Shown piece by piece: positions 17,889 to 26,876 of a stretch of DNA of 64,000 nt. Under the pieces are notes generated by a model. That model made no database searches, had not been told where the DNA came from, and worked only from the letters and a program-made list of their open reading frames with translations. The number at the start of each line of letters is the position of its first letter. Position 1 is the first letter of the stretch. Made by a program: the position numbers and the translations under genes. Source of the DNA: Bacteroidota bacterium (GTDB taxonomy: Bacteria; Bacteroidota; Bacteroidia; Bacteroidales; F082); NCBI GenBank assembly GCA_016845175.1, contig JAERTD010000026.1:212278-276277 (forward strand). Direction: 5' to 3'.

Positions 17889-18272
17889 ATGAAGAAAATA
17901 TTCCTGTTGCTGATTGTCCTGAGTATACCTTTTCATTATGCTTGTCGTGAGATTAAGGTCACCTACTCAGAATCAGGGAAAACAGTTCACATGGCTGTGG
18001 ATCAGATATTAAAGGTCGAACTTCCGGGCAATACAAGTACGGGTAACGACTGGAGGCAAATTGCCTATAATGATTCTGTAATCATTAGACAGGGAAAACC
18101 AAACTATATGTTGGCCGATGACAGAATGGGCTCTCCCGGAGTTTATTATTTCCGCTTCAAGGCCATTGCCGCCGGAAGCTCAAAACTGGTGATGGAATAT
18201 GGATCCAAATATGATAGCAAGAAGGAGGCATTGAAGACTTTTGAGCTTGATATAGTGATTGTTCAACCCTGA
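17889..18272 (+). CDS. Chagasin-like (I42) protease inhibitor
   Basis: 127 residues with a signal sequence ending in HYAC (Cys20 could be a lipobox cysteine, though the preceding residues are not a perfect lipobox). The mature part matches the I42 immunoglobulin-like fold: LPGNTSTGNDW for the first inhibitory loop and GSPGVYYFRFKAIAAGSSKL in the core. The third loop, usually RPW, reads GSKYDS here, so affinity may differ from chagasin. Such proteins block papain-type cysteine proteases in the periplasm or outside the cell. It is divergent from the TPR operon with 86 nt between starts and converges on the START-domain gene. Confidence 0.82.
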   Translation: MKKIFLLLIVLSIPFHYACREIKVTYSESGKTVHMAVDQILKVELPGNTSTGNDWRQIAYNDSVIIRQGKPNYMLADDRMGSPGVYYFRFKAIAAGSSKLVMEYGSKYDSKKEALKTFELDIVIVQP

Positions 18273-18291
18273 TGATCAGCACCTGATTTGC

Positions 18292-18951
18292 CTACTTTGA
18301 ATATTGATATTCATAGGTTTCCATATAGTTTCGCAAAGATTTAAGAACCTTATAGGCCACCTGGTCAATAAAGAGATGCAATACCCACCTGGGTAATCTG
18401 CTTCCAGGATCACCATATATTTCATATTGAACAAACACGGTGTTATCATCCAGTTGATAAAGCAGCCATCTGGCTTCTGCTGATTTCATTCTGACAATCT
18501 TATGGTTTACTGGCATATAATCCGGCTGACCGGCTATGGTAATACGGACCGTATCAGCATGCAAATGGTCAATGCTGAGTAATGATGGCATATCGCGATT
18601 GTGAAAAGGCCACGGAGCCCATGATTCACAATAGAGATATTTAGTATTAGGATCGATACTGTCTAATTCTGATGAGCTTTCCAAATGATGCATCCAATGT
18701 GGATAATTGTCCACATCTGTGATGACGGAAACCAGGTTTTTTAAAGTGGAATGGATGATGGTATGTCCCTTAAATTCGTTGAAATCCAGACCTGTACGCT
18801 CACGAGAATACAAACAAATCCCGTCCTTGTCTTCAATCTTGGTCCATTCAGCTTCATGAGTATCCTGGGCATAGATACTACAACCTATACTTAAAAGCAA
18901 AAGAATCAGGCAGCTTGTTTTGCAGTACGAAATCCGACTGCAGAAGATCAT
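18292..18951 (-). CDS. START-domain lipid-binding protein, secreted
   Basis: 219 residues. An N-terminal hydrophobic segment (about 10-28, ending in IYAQ) acts as signal peptide. The rest fits a START/polyketide-cyclase-like domain: WTKIEDKDGICLYSRE at the start, VITDVDNYPHWMHH and SWAPWPFHNRDM in the middle, and a long C-terminal helix (WVLHLFIDQVAYKVLKSLRNYME). START domains hold a hydrophobic ligand such as a lipid or sterol in a deep cavity. The ligand here is unknown. Convergent with the I42 inhibitor gene, with an 19-nt gap and no clear terminator. Confidence 0.82.
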   Translation of the reverse strand: MIFCSRISYCKTSCLILLLLSIGCSIYAQDTHEAEWTKIEDKDGICLYSRERTGLDFNEFKGHTIIHSTLKNLVSVITDVDNYPHWMHHLESSSELDSIDPNTKYLYCESWAPWPFHNRDMPSLLSIDHLHADTVRITIAGQPDYMPVNHKIVRMKSAEARWLLYQLDDNTVFVQYEIYGDPGSRLPRWVLHLFIDQVAYKVLKSLRNYMETYEYQYSK

Positions 18952-19040
18952 AGCAATAGTTTAAAAGGATATGGGCTAAGGCCACTAAAATACGTATTAT
19001 ATGCTTGAATGTCAAGAATGAACAAACAATAGCTAAGCGT

Positions 19041-19466
19041 CTACTCTACAATGAATTGCTTCACAATAACAGCTTTCTCGGTTCCCATAATCTGAATCTG
19101 TACTTCGTAAGCTCCCCTGGGCCATCCATTGTTCGGCTTGGATAAACTGGATTGAAGTTGTAAACTTCCAAGCTGATCTCCTGAACTTAATACCACCTGG
19201 TCAATGGTGAACGGGTCCTGTTGGGCCATATAGAGCCATGAAAACTGAACATCTGTGTTTTCCGGGGCATTTTTCAGAGTGCAACTTATGTAAATCTCTG
19301 CCTCATTGGTTGTGAAACTGTTATTGTCTGCAAGACATTGGTTATCAGATAGACTGGTGCACATTTTCACATCAGTAATTCGGGCTGTGCTCAGGTTGAT
19401 TTCACAAGCGCTGAATAGCAAGCTGATACAAATACTGCAGAATAATATAAAGATGCTTTTTTTCAT
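19041..19466 (-). CDS. Small lipoprotein of unknown function
   Basis: 141 residues from the ATG that opens MKKSIFILFCSICISLLF; an in-frame start 24 nt upstream is less typical. LFSAC is a good lipobox, so the protein is probably anchored by its N-terminal Cys. The mature part is short and strand-rich with two further cysteines (KMCTSL, NQCLAD) and a third (ISCTLK), and reads like a single immunoglobulin-like or surface-adhesion domain. I do not recognise the family. Isolated gene; 217 nt separate its start from the divergent ffh. Confidence 0.7.
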   Translation of the reverse strand: MKKSIFILFCSICISLLFSACEINLSTARITDVKMCTSLSDNQCLADNNSFTTNEAEIYISCTLKNAPENTDVQFSWLYMAQQDPFTIDQVVLSSGDQLGSLQLQSSLSKPNNGWPRGAYEVQIQIMGTEKAVIVKQFIVE

Positions 19467-19572
19467 GGTTGTTGGATTGTTATATGTCATTTGTTCAATG
19501 TAAAAATACCTCAGTCCTCAAGGAATATCAAACTGTATTGAGTATTCGGTTGGCTTCTCTGAATAGATGCAT

Positions 19573-19600
19573 TGATTGAGCGAGTATCTGTAATCAATCA
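19573..19600. repeat. Inverted repeat between lipoprotein gene and ffh
   Basis: TGATTGA (19573-19579) and TCAATCA (19594-19600) are perfect 7-bp arms around a 14-nt loop. No T-run follows. Could be an operator or an RNA hairpin; function unknown. Confidence 0.3.
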
Positions 19601-19683
19601 TGACCCAATATCATCCGTTTTGATTCACTGGTTTTGGTAGGCTTCTTTTTATTATTTTTGCAGGCTGAAAAAAAGCGCAAATT

Positions 19684-21024
19684 ATGTTTGAAGGTTTAAG
19701 CGATAGGTTAGATAAATCGTTCAAAATACTAAAAGGTCAGGGCCGTATTACGGAGATCAATGTGGCAGAATCGATCAAAGAAATCCGTAAGGCTTTAATA
19801 GAAGCTGATGTTAGTTTCAAGATTGCCAAGAAATTCACCAATGATGTAAAGGAGAAAGCTCTTGGTATGGATGTGTTGTCGGCTGTTAAACCAGGCGAGC
19901 TGATGGTAAAAATCGTCCATGATGAATTGGCCGATCTGATGGGAGGGGAGCAGGTAAATATCAACCTGAGTACCAAACCAGCCATTATCCTGATCGCTGG
20001 TCTGCAGGGATCCGGTAAAACGACTTTTTCTGCAAAGCTTGCCAATTACCTGAAAACGAAAAAAGGTTTACAGCCACTGCTCGTTGCTGGTGACGTGTAT
20101 CGTCCTGCAGCTATTGACCAGTTAAAGGTGCTGGGTGAGCAAGTATCTGTGGATGTGTATACTGAGGAGGATAATAAGAATCCTGTTCAGATCGCTAAAC
20201 ATGCCATCAAACATGCCCGCGAAAATTCCAAGAATGTAATTATCGTCGATACCGCCGGTCGCCTGGCTATTGATGAGCAGATGATGAATGAGATTTCATC
20301 GGTGAAGGATGCCATTAATCCCAATGAGATTTTGTTTGTGGTGGATGCCATGACAGGGCAGGATGCGGTGAATACGGCCAAAGCTTTTAACGATAGGCTC
20401 GACTTTGACGGAGTTGTACTCACCAAATTGGATGGTGATACCCGTGGTGGTGCAGCCCTAACCATTAAAGCTGTTGTCGACAAACCCATCAAATTTGTGG
20501 GTATTGGAGAGAAGATGGATGCATTGGATCTCTTTCATCCGAGCCGAATGGCTGACCGTATCCTTGGGATGGGTGATATTGTTACCCTTGTGGAAAAAGC
20601 ACAGGAGCAATTTGATGAGGAAGAGGCTCGAAAGCTGCAGAAGAAAATTGCCAAGAACCAATTCAATTTCAATGATTTTCTGAAACAAATTCAGCAGATC
20701 AAGAAAATGGGTAATGTGAAAGACCTCATGGGAATGATTCCTGGCATGGGGAAAGCATTAAAAGATGTGGATGTAGATGATGATGCCTTTAAAGGTATTG
20801 AAGCTATAATCCGTTCTATGACACCAGCTGAAAGAGAAAACCCTAAAATCCTGAATGGATCCCGCAGGAAAAGAATAGCCGATGGAAGCGGAAATAGTAT
20901 TCAAGAAGTGAACCGCCTGATTAAGCAATTTGCCGAAACCAGTAAAATGATGAAAATGATGACCTCAGGTGGAGGCAGAAAAATGGCAAATATGATGCAG
21001 GGTATGAAGGGAATGAGAAAATAA
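19684..21024 (+). CDS. ffh: Signal recognition particle protein Ffh
   Basis: 446 residues, standard length. N domain (1-95), G domain with P-loop GLQGSGKTT (106-114), DTAGR (189-193) and TKLDGD (247-252), then the methionine-rich M domain (about 325-446), whose tail reads MMKMMTSGGGRKMANMMQG. Ffh binds signal sequences of nascent membrane proteins together with 4.5S RNA and hands them to FtsY. A -7 box TATTTTTG (19653-19660) is preceded by TTTG at a 16-nt spacing, shorter than usual. The leader is about 20 nt. No ftsY or SRP RNA gene is in the window. Confidence 0.96.
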   Translation: MFEGLSDRLDKSFKILKGQGRITEINVAESIKEIRKALIEADVSFKIAKKFTNDVKEKALGMDVLSAVKPGELMVKIVHDELADLMGGEQVNINLSTKPAIILIAGLQGSGKTTFSAKLANYLKTKKGLQPLLVAGDVYRPAAIDQLKVLGEQVSVDVYTEEDNKNPVQIAKHAIKHARENSKNVIIVDTAGRLAIDEQMMNEISSVKDAINPNEILFVVDAMTGQDAVNTAKAFNDRLDFDGVVLTKLDGDTRGGAALTIKAVVDKPIKFVGIGEKMDALDLFHPSRMADRILGMGDIVTLVEKAQEQFDEEEARKLQKKIAKNQFNFNDFLKQIQQIKKMGNVKDLMGMIPGMGKALKDVDVDDDAFKGIEAIIRSMTPAERENPKILNGSRRKRIADGSGNSIQEVNRLIKQFAETSKMMKMMTSGGGRKMANMMQGMKGMRK

Positions 21025-21114
21025 GTTCTGGATCCTCATCTTTGTTATTAATCCACAGGATCGATTATTGGATGTTTTCCACTGTCCATACTACCTGTGT
21101 AAATACAATCAACT

Positions 21115-22008
21115 ATGACCAAAAAAATGGATGCCCAACTGATTGATGGTAAGAAAACTGCAACCGAAATTAAAAATGAAATAAAGGTTGAAGTGGCTGC
21201 CATGATTGATAATGATGAATATCCACCGCATTTGGTTGCTATTATCGTAGGTGAGGATCCTGCCAGTGAAACCTATGTGGGCAGCAAAGAAAGATCTGCG
21301 AAAGCCATTGGTATGACTTCCTCGGTATACAGGTTCCCCGAGGATACTACTGAAGAAGAGTTATTGGAGACCATCGATTTTCTGAACAAGGATGATGAGG
21401 TTCATGGTTTTATTGTACAACTTCCCTTACCAGATCATATAGATGTGGACAGGGTTATAGGAAGCATTAAACCTGAAAAGGATGTAGATGGCTTTCACCC
21501 GGTAAATGTGGGGAAAATGGCACTGGGCCAGAAGGCTTTTGTGTCAGCAACTCCTGCAGGTATCATGGAATTGCTTGACAGATATAATATTGATACTGAA
21601 GGCAAGCATTGCGTGGTGCTCGGTCGGTCCAATATTGTAGGCTCACCCATGAGCATTTTAATGTCTAAAAAAACCAAGCCCGGAAATGCCACGGTTACCG
21701 TATGTCATAGTAGAACACAAAATATGAAAGACCTGATGTTACAGGCTGATATTCTCATCTGTGCCATTGGACAGGCCCAATTTGTGAAAGAAGACATGGT
21801 CAAAGAAGGTGCAGTGGTTATTGATGTGGGCATCCACCGAATCCCAGCAGAAAACGAAAAAGGCTATAAAATTGTTGGTGATGTGAATTTCGATGCAGTG
21901 GTGAAGAAAGCCTCTTTCATTACCCCGGTCCCTGGTGGTGTTGGCCCTATGACCATAGCTATGTTATTGAAAAATACACTGACGGCACAAAAAAACATGA
22001 AGCAGTGA
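21115..22008 (+). CDS. folD: Bifunctional methylenetetrahydrofolate dehydrogenase/cyclohydrolase
   Basis: 297 residues. Active-site motif YVGSKERSAKAIG holds the Tyr-x3-Lys pair used in both reactions; QLPLPDHI and the NADP-binding GRSNIVGSPM follow, and the family ends in PVPGGVGPMTIAMLLKNT. It interconverts 5,10-methylene-, methenyl- and 10-formyl-tetrahydrofolate in one-carbon metabolism. The first four residues (MTKK) may be optional, as a second Met follows. It lies 90 nt downstream of ffh on the same strand, perhaps with its own promoter. Confidence 0.95.
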   Translation: MTKKMDAQLIDGKKTATEIKNEIKVEVAAMIDNDEYPPHLVAIIVGEDPASETYVGSKERSAKAIGMTSSVYRFPEDTTEEELLETIDFLNKDDEVHGFIVQLPLPDHIDVDRVIGSIKPEKDVDGFHPVNVGKMALGQKAFVSATPAGIMELLDRYNIDTEGKHCVVLGRSNIVGSPMSILMSKKTKPGNATVTVCHSRTQNMKDLMLQADILICAIGQAQFVKEDMVKEGAVVIDVGIHRIPAENEKGYKIVGDVNFDAVVKKASFITPVPGGVGPMTIAMLLKNTLTAQKNMKQ

Positions 22009-22034
22009 ACCCCTGCAAAGCAAATGTGATATAA

Positions 22035-23327
22035 ATGATGCTGCGATCCCGACCTCAAATACACAGATTAATACAGAGCATAGCCCTGATGGGATTGATG
22101 TTGCTGACTGGGTTTGTACAACAATCACTTGCTCAAGAATATGGATGTACGGATCCCAATGCAAACAATTACAATGCAGAGGCCACAAATAATGATGGTA
22201 GTTGCACTTATAGTACTACTTTTTATAATCCTAGTTTACGTTATAACCTTCCTGGTTCAGTGGCAGAAACCTCAGGGCTTGCTTTCTTCAGAGGAGGCAT
22301 CTGGACCATAAATGATGGCGGGAATACACCTGTATTGTTTCACCTGGATACCACAGACGGTAGCGTGCTTCAGACTATTTTCATTAGTAACGCAATGAAT
22401 GTAGATTGGGAAGATCTGGCTCAGGATGAGGACTATTTATACATTGGTGACTTTGGAAATAACCTTGGTAACAGAGATGAATTGGTCATTTACAAGGTCG
22501 AGAAATCAATTATTCCAATGGCTGGTGATGCTCAGGTTCATAGCAATACCATTTCTTATCGTTATGAAGATTATGTAAGTATTCCTGAGAAGAAAGGAAA
22601 ACACAATTTTGATTGTGAGGCCATGTTGGCCGGAACAGACTATCTGTACCTGTTTAGTAAAAACCGAAGTGATTTCAAGACAAAAAGATACCGTGTCCCC
22701 AAAGAGCCAGGGAATTATGAAGCAGAATTGCTGGATGAATTTGATGTCAAGGGCATGATCACTGCTGCTGATATGCATCCGGATGGAAGTGAAATTGCAT
22801 TGTTGGGTTATACAGATTTTCCCTATACTCCCTTTGTATGGTTATTGTTCGATTTCAATGATGATCAGTATTTCTCTGGAAACAAAAGACGTATTGATAT
22901 GCCTAATGTGGTGGTAACACAAACAGAAGCATTTGCCTATACCGTGAACAAAAGCGCCATCATCTCCTCCGAAAAAACACCCTTGGGTTCGCAACGGGCC
23001 TTTAATATGAATACCCACCAATGGACCAATATGACACCTTCAGATATCACTGATTTTGTCAAGGCTGATTTCAATTTCGTACTCTCTCCAAACCCAATAT
23101 CCAAAGGTAAACTAAGTCTGGTTTTTAGTAACCTGGATCATGGAAGCTACCAAATTGAGGTCTTTGATACATTAGGGAATTTATTGGTTGTAAAAAACCA
23201 TTGGGCCAAGAAGAGTAAAGAGGGAATACGAATAAAGTTGAAAGTAAGTCATCTGAAAAAAGGACTGTATATTGTAAGGGTCATTTCGGATAATAAGGTG
23301 TTGGAAAAGAAGTTTATCAAAGAATAA
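22035..23327 (+). CDS. T9SS-exported beta-propeller-like protein
   Basis: 430 residues. Signal peptide to about residue 34 (QSLAQ). Residues 37-57 hold YGCTDPNANNYNAEATNN and DGSC, a short cysteine-containing, Asn/Asp-rich motif common in secreted Bacteroidota proteins. The central 60-340 region has repeated strand patterns (WTINDGGNTPVLFHLD, LYIGDFGNN, LYLFSKNR) typical of a beta-propeller. The last 80 residues (SPNPISKGKLSLVF to LEKKFIKE) are a type A T9SS sorting domain, so the protein should cross the outer membrane and be attached or released. No catalytic residues recognised. Its stop overlaps the queE start by one base. Confidence 0.82.
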   Translation: MMLRSRPQIHRLIQSIALMGLMLLTGFVQQSLAQEYGCTDPNANNYNAEATNNDGSCTYSTTFYNPSLRYNLPGSVAETSGLAFFRGGIWTINDGGNTPVLFHLDTTDGSVLQTIFISNAMNVDWEDLAQDEDYLYIGDFGNNLGNRDELVIYKVEKSIIPMAGDAQVHSNTISYRYEDYVSIPEKKGKHNFDCEAMLAGTDYLYLFSKNRSDFKTKRYRVPKEPGNYEAELLDEFDVKGMITAADMHPDGSEIALLGYTDFPYTPFVWLLFDFNDDQYFSGNKRRIDMPNVVVTQTEAFAYTVNKSAIISSEKTPLGSQRAFNMNTHQWTNMTPSDITDFVKADFNFVLSPNPISKGKLSLVFSNLDHGSYQIEVFDTLGNLLVVKNHWAKKSKEGIRIKLKVSHLKKGLYIVRVISDNKVLEKKFIKE

Positions 23328-23953
23328 TGGGGACATCAGACATATTTGAAGGGGGTAGGAAATTGCCTATTATGGAGGAGTTTTACACCTTGCAAGGTGA
23401 AGGCTATAATATGGGCAAAGCTGCGTACTTTATTCGTTTGGGCGGATGTGATGTGGGTTGTTCCTGGTGTGATACCAAAGAATCCTGGAATCCGGCTTTG
23501 TATCCTCCAATGGCTATTGATGAATGCTTGAAAAGGGCAGTGGCTAGTCCGGGAAAAACGGTGGTTGTAACTGGTGGTGAGCCTTCCCGCTATCCTCTGG
23601 ACTATTTTACCAAATGTTTGAAGGATGCTGGTGTGACCACCATGATAGAAACTTCAGGTGTGGCGGAGTTGACTGGCGACTGGGATTGGATTTGTCTTTC
23701 ACCCAAACATAATTCACATCCCAAGGCGTCGATTTTTAGAAGGGCACACGAGCTTAAGGTGATCATTCAGAGAGAGGCAGACCTGGAATGGGCCTTGGAA
23801 AATGCTGCCAGGGTAACAGCGGAGTGCAAATTATTTTTACAACCAGAATGGAGCAGAGCTGAAGAAAATATGGATATGCTGACAGAGTTTGTGATGGAAA
23901 ACCCCAGCTGGAGAATTTCCCTACAGGCACATAAGTATATGAGAATTCCATAA
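23327..23953 (+). CDS. queE: 7-carboxy-7-deazaguanine synthase (radical SAM)
   Basis: 208 residues. The radical-SAM cluster motif is CDVGCSWC (C-x3-C-x2-C), preceded by FYTLQGEGYNMGKAAYFIRLGGC, the QueE N-terminal signature, and followed by VVVTGGEPSRYPL for SAM binding and LSPKHNSHP and LFLQPEW in the C-terminal half. QueE converts carboxy-tetrahydropterin to 7-carboxy-7-deazaguanine on the way to queuosine in tRNA. Its ATG overlaps the stop of the upstream exported protein (TAATG), so translation is coupled, although the two proteins have no obvious functional link. No queC, queD or queF in the window. Confidence 0.93.
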   Translation: MGTSDIFEGGRKLPIMEEFYTLQGEGYNMGKAAYFIRLGGCDVGCSWCDTKESWNPALYPPMAIDECLKRAVASPGKTVVVTGGEPSRYPLDYFTKCLKDAGVTTMIETSGVAELTGDWDWICLSPKHNSHPKASIFRRAHELKVIIQREADLEWALENAARVTAECKLFLQPEWSRAEENMDMLTEFVMENPSWRISLQAHKYMRIP

Positions 23954-24036
23954 ACATAGATTTAATTCAGCTTGCATTCAGATTAAAATGAGTCGTTAAT
24001 TATCGCCTGGATTTGATGAGATATGAAGTAAAGGAG

Positions 24037-24061
24037 CACAATTGCTAATGAAACAATTGTG
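24037..24061. promoter_or_regulatory. Inverted repeat upstream of the PorE-like gene
   Basis: CACAATTG (24037-24044) and CAATTGTG (24054-24061) are perfect 8-bp arms around 9 nt, 61 nt before the ATG. Candidate operator; it resembles the inner dyad upstream of arcC (TCACAAT/ATTGTGA). Confidence 0.35.
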
Positions 24062-24121
24062 ACGATTCTTTAATAATTTGGATTTTTCTGCGTTTGATGA
24101 ATTAACTACAACTCTCTAAAC

Positions 24122-26047
24122 ATGCGATTGGAAAAGGTGACCTTGTTGATGTTAATGCTACTGTTAGTAGTAGCTCAGCCTGCATCTGCACAGGATCCTT
24201 CCACCAAAAGCAACAAAGCGCTCAAGGCCTACCAAAAGGCGGAAGCTGCTTATTTTCAAAGAGATTATAAACTCGCAGAAGATCAGCTTATTAAGGCTAC
24301 GAAACGGGATGATGAATTCATAGAAGCCTGGATGTTGATGGGTGCCATACATTATGATCAAAAGACCTATAATCAGGCAGTTGTTGCATATACTAAGGTC
24401 CTCGATATCGATTCTGCTTCCATACCCATGGTATACTATATGCTTGGTGACCTTTATTATGAATTAGAAGAATACCATCTTGCCGCCAGACATTACAGCA
24501 GCTACTTAAAATTCTATGGAATATCTGAAATACGTCGACGATTGGCGGGACAGAGTTTGAAACATTGCAAGATGGCGATTGAGGCCATTGAAAACCCTTC
24601 AAATTTGCCGGTGAACATGGGGCCCCTGATCAATACCACAGCTGATGAATACATTAATTTTGTGGATGAGACGGAATCAAGTTTATTTGTTACCAGAAAA
24701 GAATTAGAATCCATTGATGCCCACGGAAGGAAGCAATTCTCCGAGAATTTTTATCTGTCACTGAAACATAATGGTGACTGGCCCTCTCCAAAAGCTCTGA
24801 ATCTGAGTTGGCTGGGCCAGTATAATGCAGGAAGTATGAGTTTGTCAGTAGATGGCCGCTCTATGTATTTTACCGGATGTTATTGGCCTGGAGGCCTTGG
24901 TAGTTGTGATTTGTACTTGAGTCAAAAGCTTGGGGAATCATGGCAAGTGCCGATGAATATGAGACGACCAATTAATACCAATGACTGGGAATCTCAGGCC
25001 GTACTATCATCAGATGCTTCCCGATTGTTTTTTGCTTCCCGCCGCACAGGAGGTAAAGGAGGATCCGATATCTGGATGAGTAAAAAACTGAACAATGGGA
25101 ATTGGAGCCCGCCCATTAATCTAGGTGACAGTATCAATACTCCAGACAATGAGATGGCACCCTTTCTTCATGCCGATGGAAAAACCCTGTATTTTTCATC
25201 CAATGGCCATGGAGGTCTGGGAGGCTACGACCTATTTGTGAGCCGTCAGGATGGGGTTGGAAGATGGCAGGGTGTCGTAAACGTGGGTCATCCACTGAAT
25301 ACCTCCAGTGATGAAATTAATATGTTTCTCAACCTGGAAGGAACTAAAGCCTGGGTGTCCTCTAACAGATATGGTGGTTATGGTGGATTTGATATTTATG
25401 AGGTGGAAACAGATGAAAGAATGAAACCCGGTCGGGTGGTTTTCTTTAAAGGTCTGGTTATGGATACCAATGATCGTAAACCTTTGGATGCTCGTGTACT
25501 TGTGTCCGATCTTCAAATGGGCATGTCAGTTGATTCAACCCGTGCTGATCCGATTAGCGGTTATTTTATGCTTGCCCTGCATCCTTCAAAGCACTATGCC
25601 ATTAACATCACCTATCCAGGTTACTTATTCTATTCAGAGAACCTTGATTTTATAAGTGATACGGCCAGCTCTGTTGAAAAAGAATTCCTGCTCAAACCCT
25701 TGGAAAAGGGGAAATCAATAGTGCTGAATAATATCTTTTTCGATTTCAATTCCAGCGAATTAAAAGTATCCTCCCAAGTGGAATTGAAGCGCTTATATCT
25801 CTTGCTGCGAGACAACCCTTCCCTTAAAATCCGAATTAGTGGTCATACTGATAATATTGGTACCGATGCTTATAATCAAAAACTATCTCTCGAAAGAGCG
25901 CTGGCCTTAAGAGATTATTTGCTTGAAAGAGCGATTGATAGTGAACGAATTGAAGTGCTTGGTCATGGTTCTGAAAAGCCTCTGAATACCAATGATACAG
26001 AAGGGGGTAGGGCAGTAAATCGTCGGATTGAAATATCAATACTCTAG
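24122..26047 (+). CDS. PorE-like OmpA-family protein (TPR, propeller, CRD, OmpA)
   Basis: 641 residues. Order: signal peptide (cleavage near ASAQD), two to three TPRs (about 30-150), a six-bladed PD40-type propeller (about 190-440, blades such as DGRSMYFTGCYWPGG and DGKTLYFSSNGHGG), a carboxypeptidase-regulatory-like domain (about 445-530) and a C-terminal OmpA peptidoglycan-binding domain (SGHTDNIGTDAYNQKLSLER and GRAVNRRIEI). This is the domain layout of PorE, a T9SS component of Porphyromonas that anchors the machine to peptidoglycan. Unlike PorE described there, it has no lipobox Cys. Similar proteins occur in several copies in Bacteroidota genomes, so a T9SS role is likely but not certain. 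Upstream there is an 8-bp inverted repeat. Confidence 0.85.
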   Translation: MRLEKVTLLMLMLLLVVAQPASAQDPSTKSNKALKAYQKAEAAYFQRDYKLAEDQLIKATKRDDEFIEAWMLMGAIHYDQKTYNQAVVAYTKVLDIDSASIPMVYYMLGDLYYELEEYHLAARHYSSYLKFYGISEIRRRLAGQSLKHCKMAIEAIENPSNLPVNMGPLINTTADEYINFVDETESSLFVTRKELESIDAHGRKQFSENFYLSLKHNGDWPSPKALNLSWLGQYNAGSMSLSVDGRSMYFTGCYWPGGLGSCDLYLSQKLGESWQVPMNMRRPINTNDWESQAVLSSDASRLFFASRRTGGKGGSDIWMSKKLNNGNWSPPINLGDSINTPDNEMAPFLHADGKTLYFSSNGHGGLGGYDLFVSRQDGVGRWQGVVNVGHPLNTSSDEINMFLNLEGTKAWVSSNRYGGYGGFDIYEVETDERMKPGRVVFFKGLVMDTNDRKPLDARVLVSDLQMGMSVDSTRADPISGYFMLALHPSKHYAINITYPGYLFYSENLDFISDTASSVEKEFLLKPLEKGKSIVLNNIFFDFNSSELKVSSQVELKRLYLLLRDNPSLKIRISGHTDNIGTDAYNQKLSLERALALRDYLLERAIDSERIEVLGHGSEKPLNTNDTEGGRAVNRRIEISIL

Positions 26048-26060
26048 TGTTTTCCCGGGA

Positions 26061-26840
26061 TTAGTTGACGGTTAACTGTAAACCATCATATGCAAGCTTT
26101 ACATAATCGGGTAATTCTTTTTGTGTGTTTGCATGCAATCCCATCAGATGACTGATATGTGTCAGATAAGCTTGTTTGGGTCTTAGAAAATCTAAAACTT
26201 TTAGCGCCTGTGCAAGGTTGTAGTGGGATACGTGTGCTTCCTTTCTTAAGGCATTCAGGACAATCACATCACAATCAGTAAGCCCGGCAAGTACATCGCC
26301 TGGAATATAATTGGTGTCGGTGATATATGCGAAATTTCCAATACGAAAACCAAATACTTCCAGTCGCATATGTAAACAAGCCAAAGGTTGAATTTCAAGG
26401 CCGTTAATGCAAATAGGTTCGTCGTTTATGGAGTTAAGTGTAATCTGAGGAACCCCGGGATATGGGGTGTCAGTAAATGCATAAGAAAATTCATTTTTGA
26501 TGCCTTGCTGTGCGTCAGCTGCCGCATAAACCTTCATGGGCTTTCGTTGCAGATAATTAAATGCGCGGACATCATCAAGACCAGCGATATGATCTTTGTG
26601 ACTGTGTGTAATTAAGATGGCATCCAGTTTCTGTACTTTGGCTCTCAGCATCTGATATCGGAAGTCAGGCCCGGCATCAATGGTAAAGGTCTGACCCTTA
26701 GCTTCAATTAAAATGGAGGATCGCAGACGATTGTCCCTTGGATCAGAGCTTAGACAAACCTGACATGAACAACCCACTACCGGTACCCCCTGAGAAGTAC
26801 CACTGCCCAAAAAACTAACAAGTATTTCCTTTGATGCCAT
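26061..26840 (-). CDS. MBL-fold metallohydrolase (PhnP-like)
   Basis: 259 residues. N-terminal FLGSGTSQGVPVVGCSCQVC and DPRDNRLRSS, and the metal motif THSHKDHIAGLDD identify the PhnP-like branch of the metallo-beta-lactamase fold; the paired cysteines in GCSCQVC can form a structural zinc site in that branch. Members are phosphodiesterases acting on cyclic ribose phosphates or nucleotides. The substrate here is unknown; no phosphonate genes are nearby. A -7 box TACCTTTG (26848-26855, minus) lies only 8 nt before the ATG, implying a very short leader. Convergent with the PorE-like gene (13-nt gap). Confidence 0.88.
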   Translation of the reverse strand: MASKEILVSFLGSGTSQGVPVVGCSCQVCLSSDPRDNRLRSSILIEAKGQTFTIDAGPDFRYQMLRAKVQKLDAILITHSHKDHIAGLDDVRAFNYLQRKPMKVYAAADAQQGIKNEFSYAFTDTPYPGVPQITLNSINDEPICINGLEIQPLACLHMRLEVFGFRIGNFAYITDTNYIPGDVLAGLTDCDVIVLNALRKEAHVSHYNLAQALKVLDFLRPKQAYLTHISHLMGLHANTQKELPDYVKLAYDGLQLTVN

Positions 26841-26876
26841 ATTTAATCAAAGGTATGTTTTATTGATCAATGTGTT

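Noticed and set aside
18273..18291. Small dyad TGATGATCAGCA between the I42 and START genes
   Set aside because: Arms are too short and no T-run follows.
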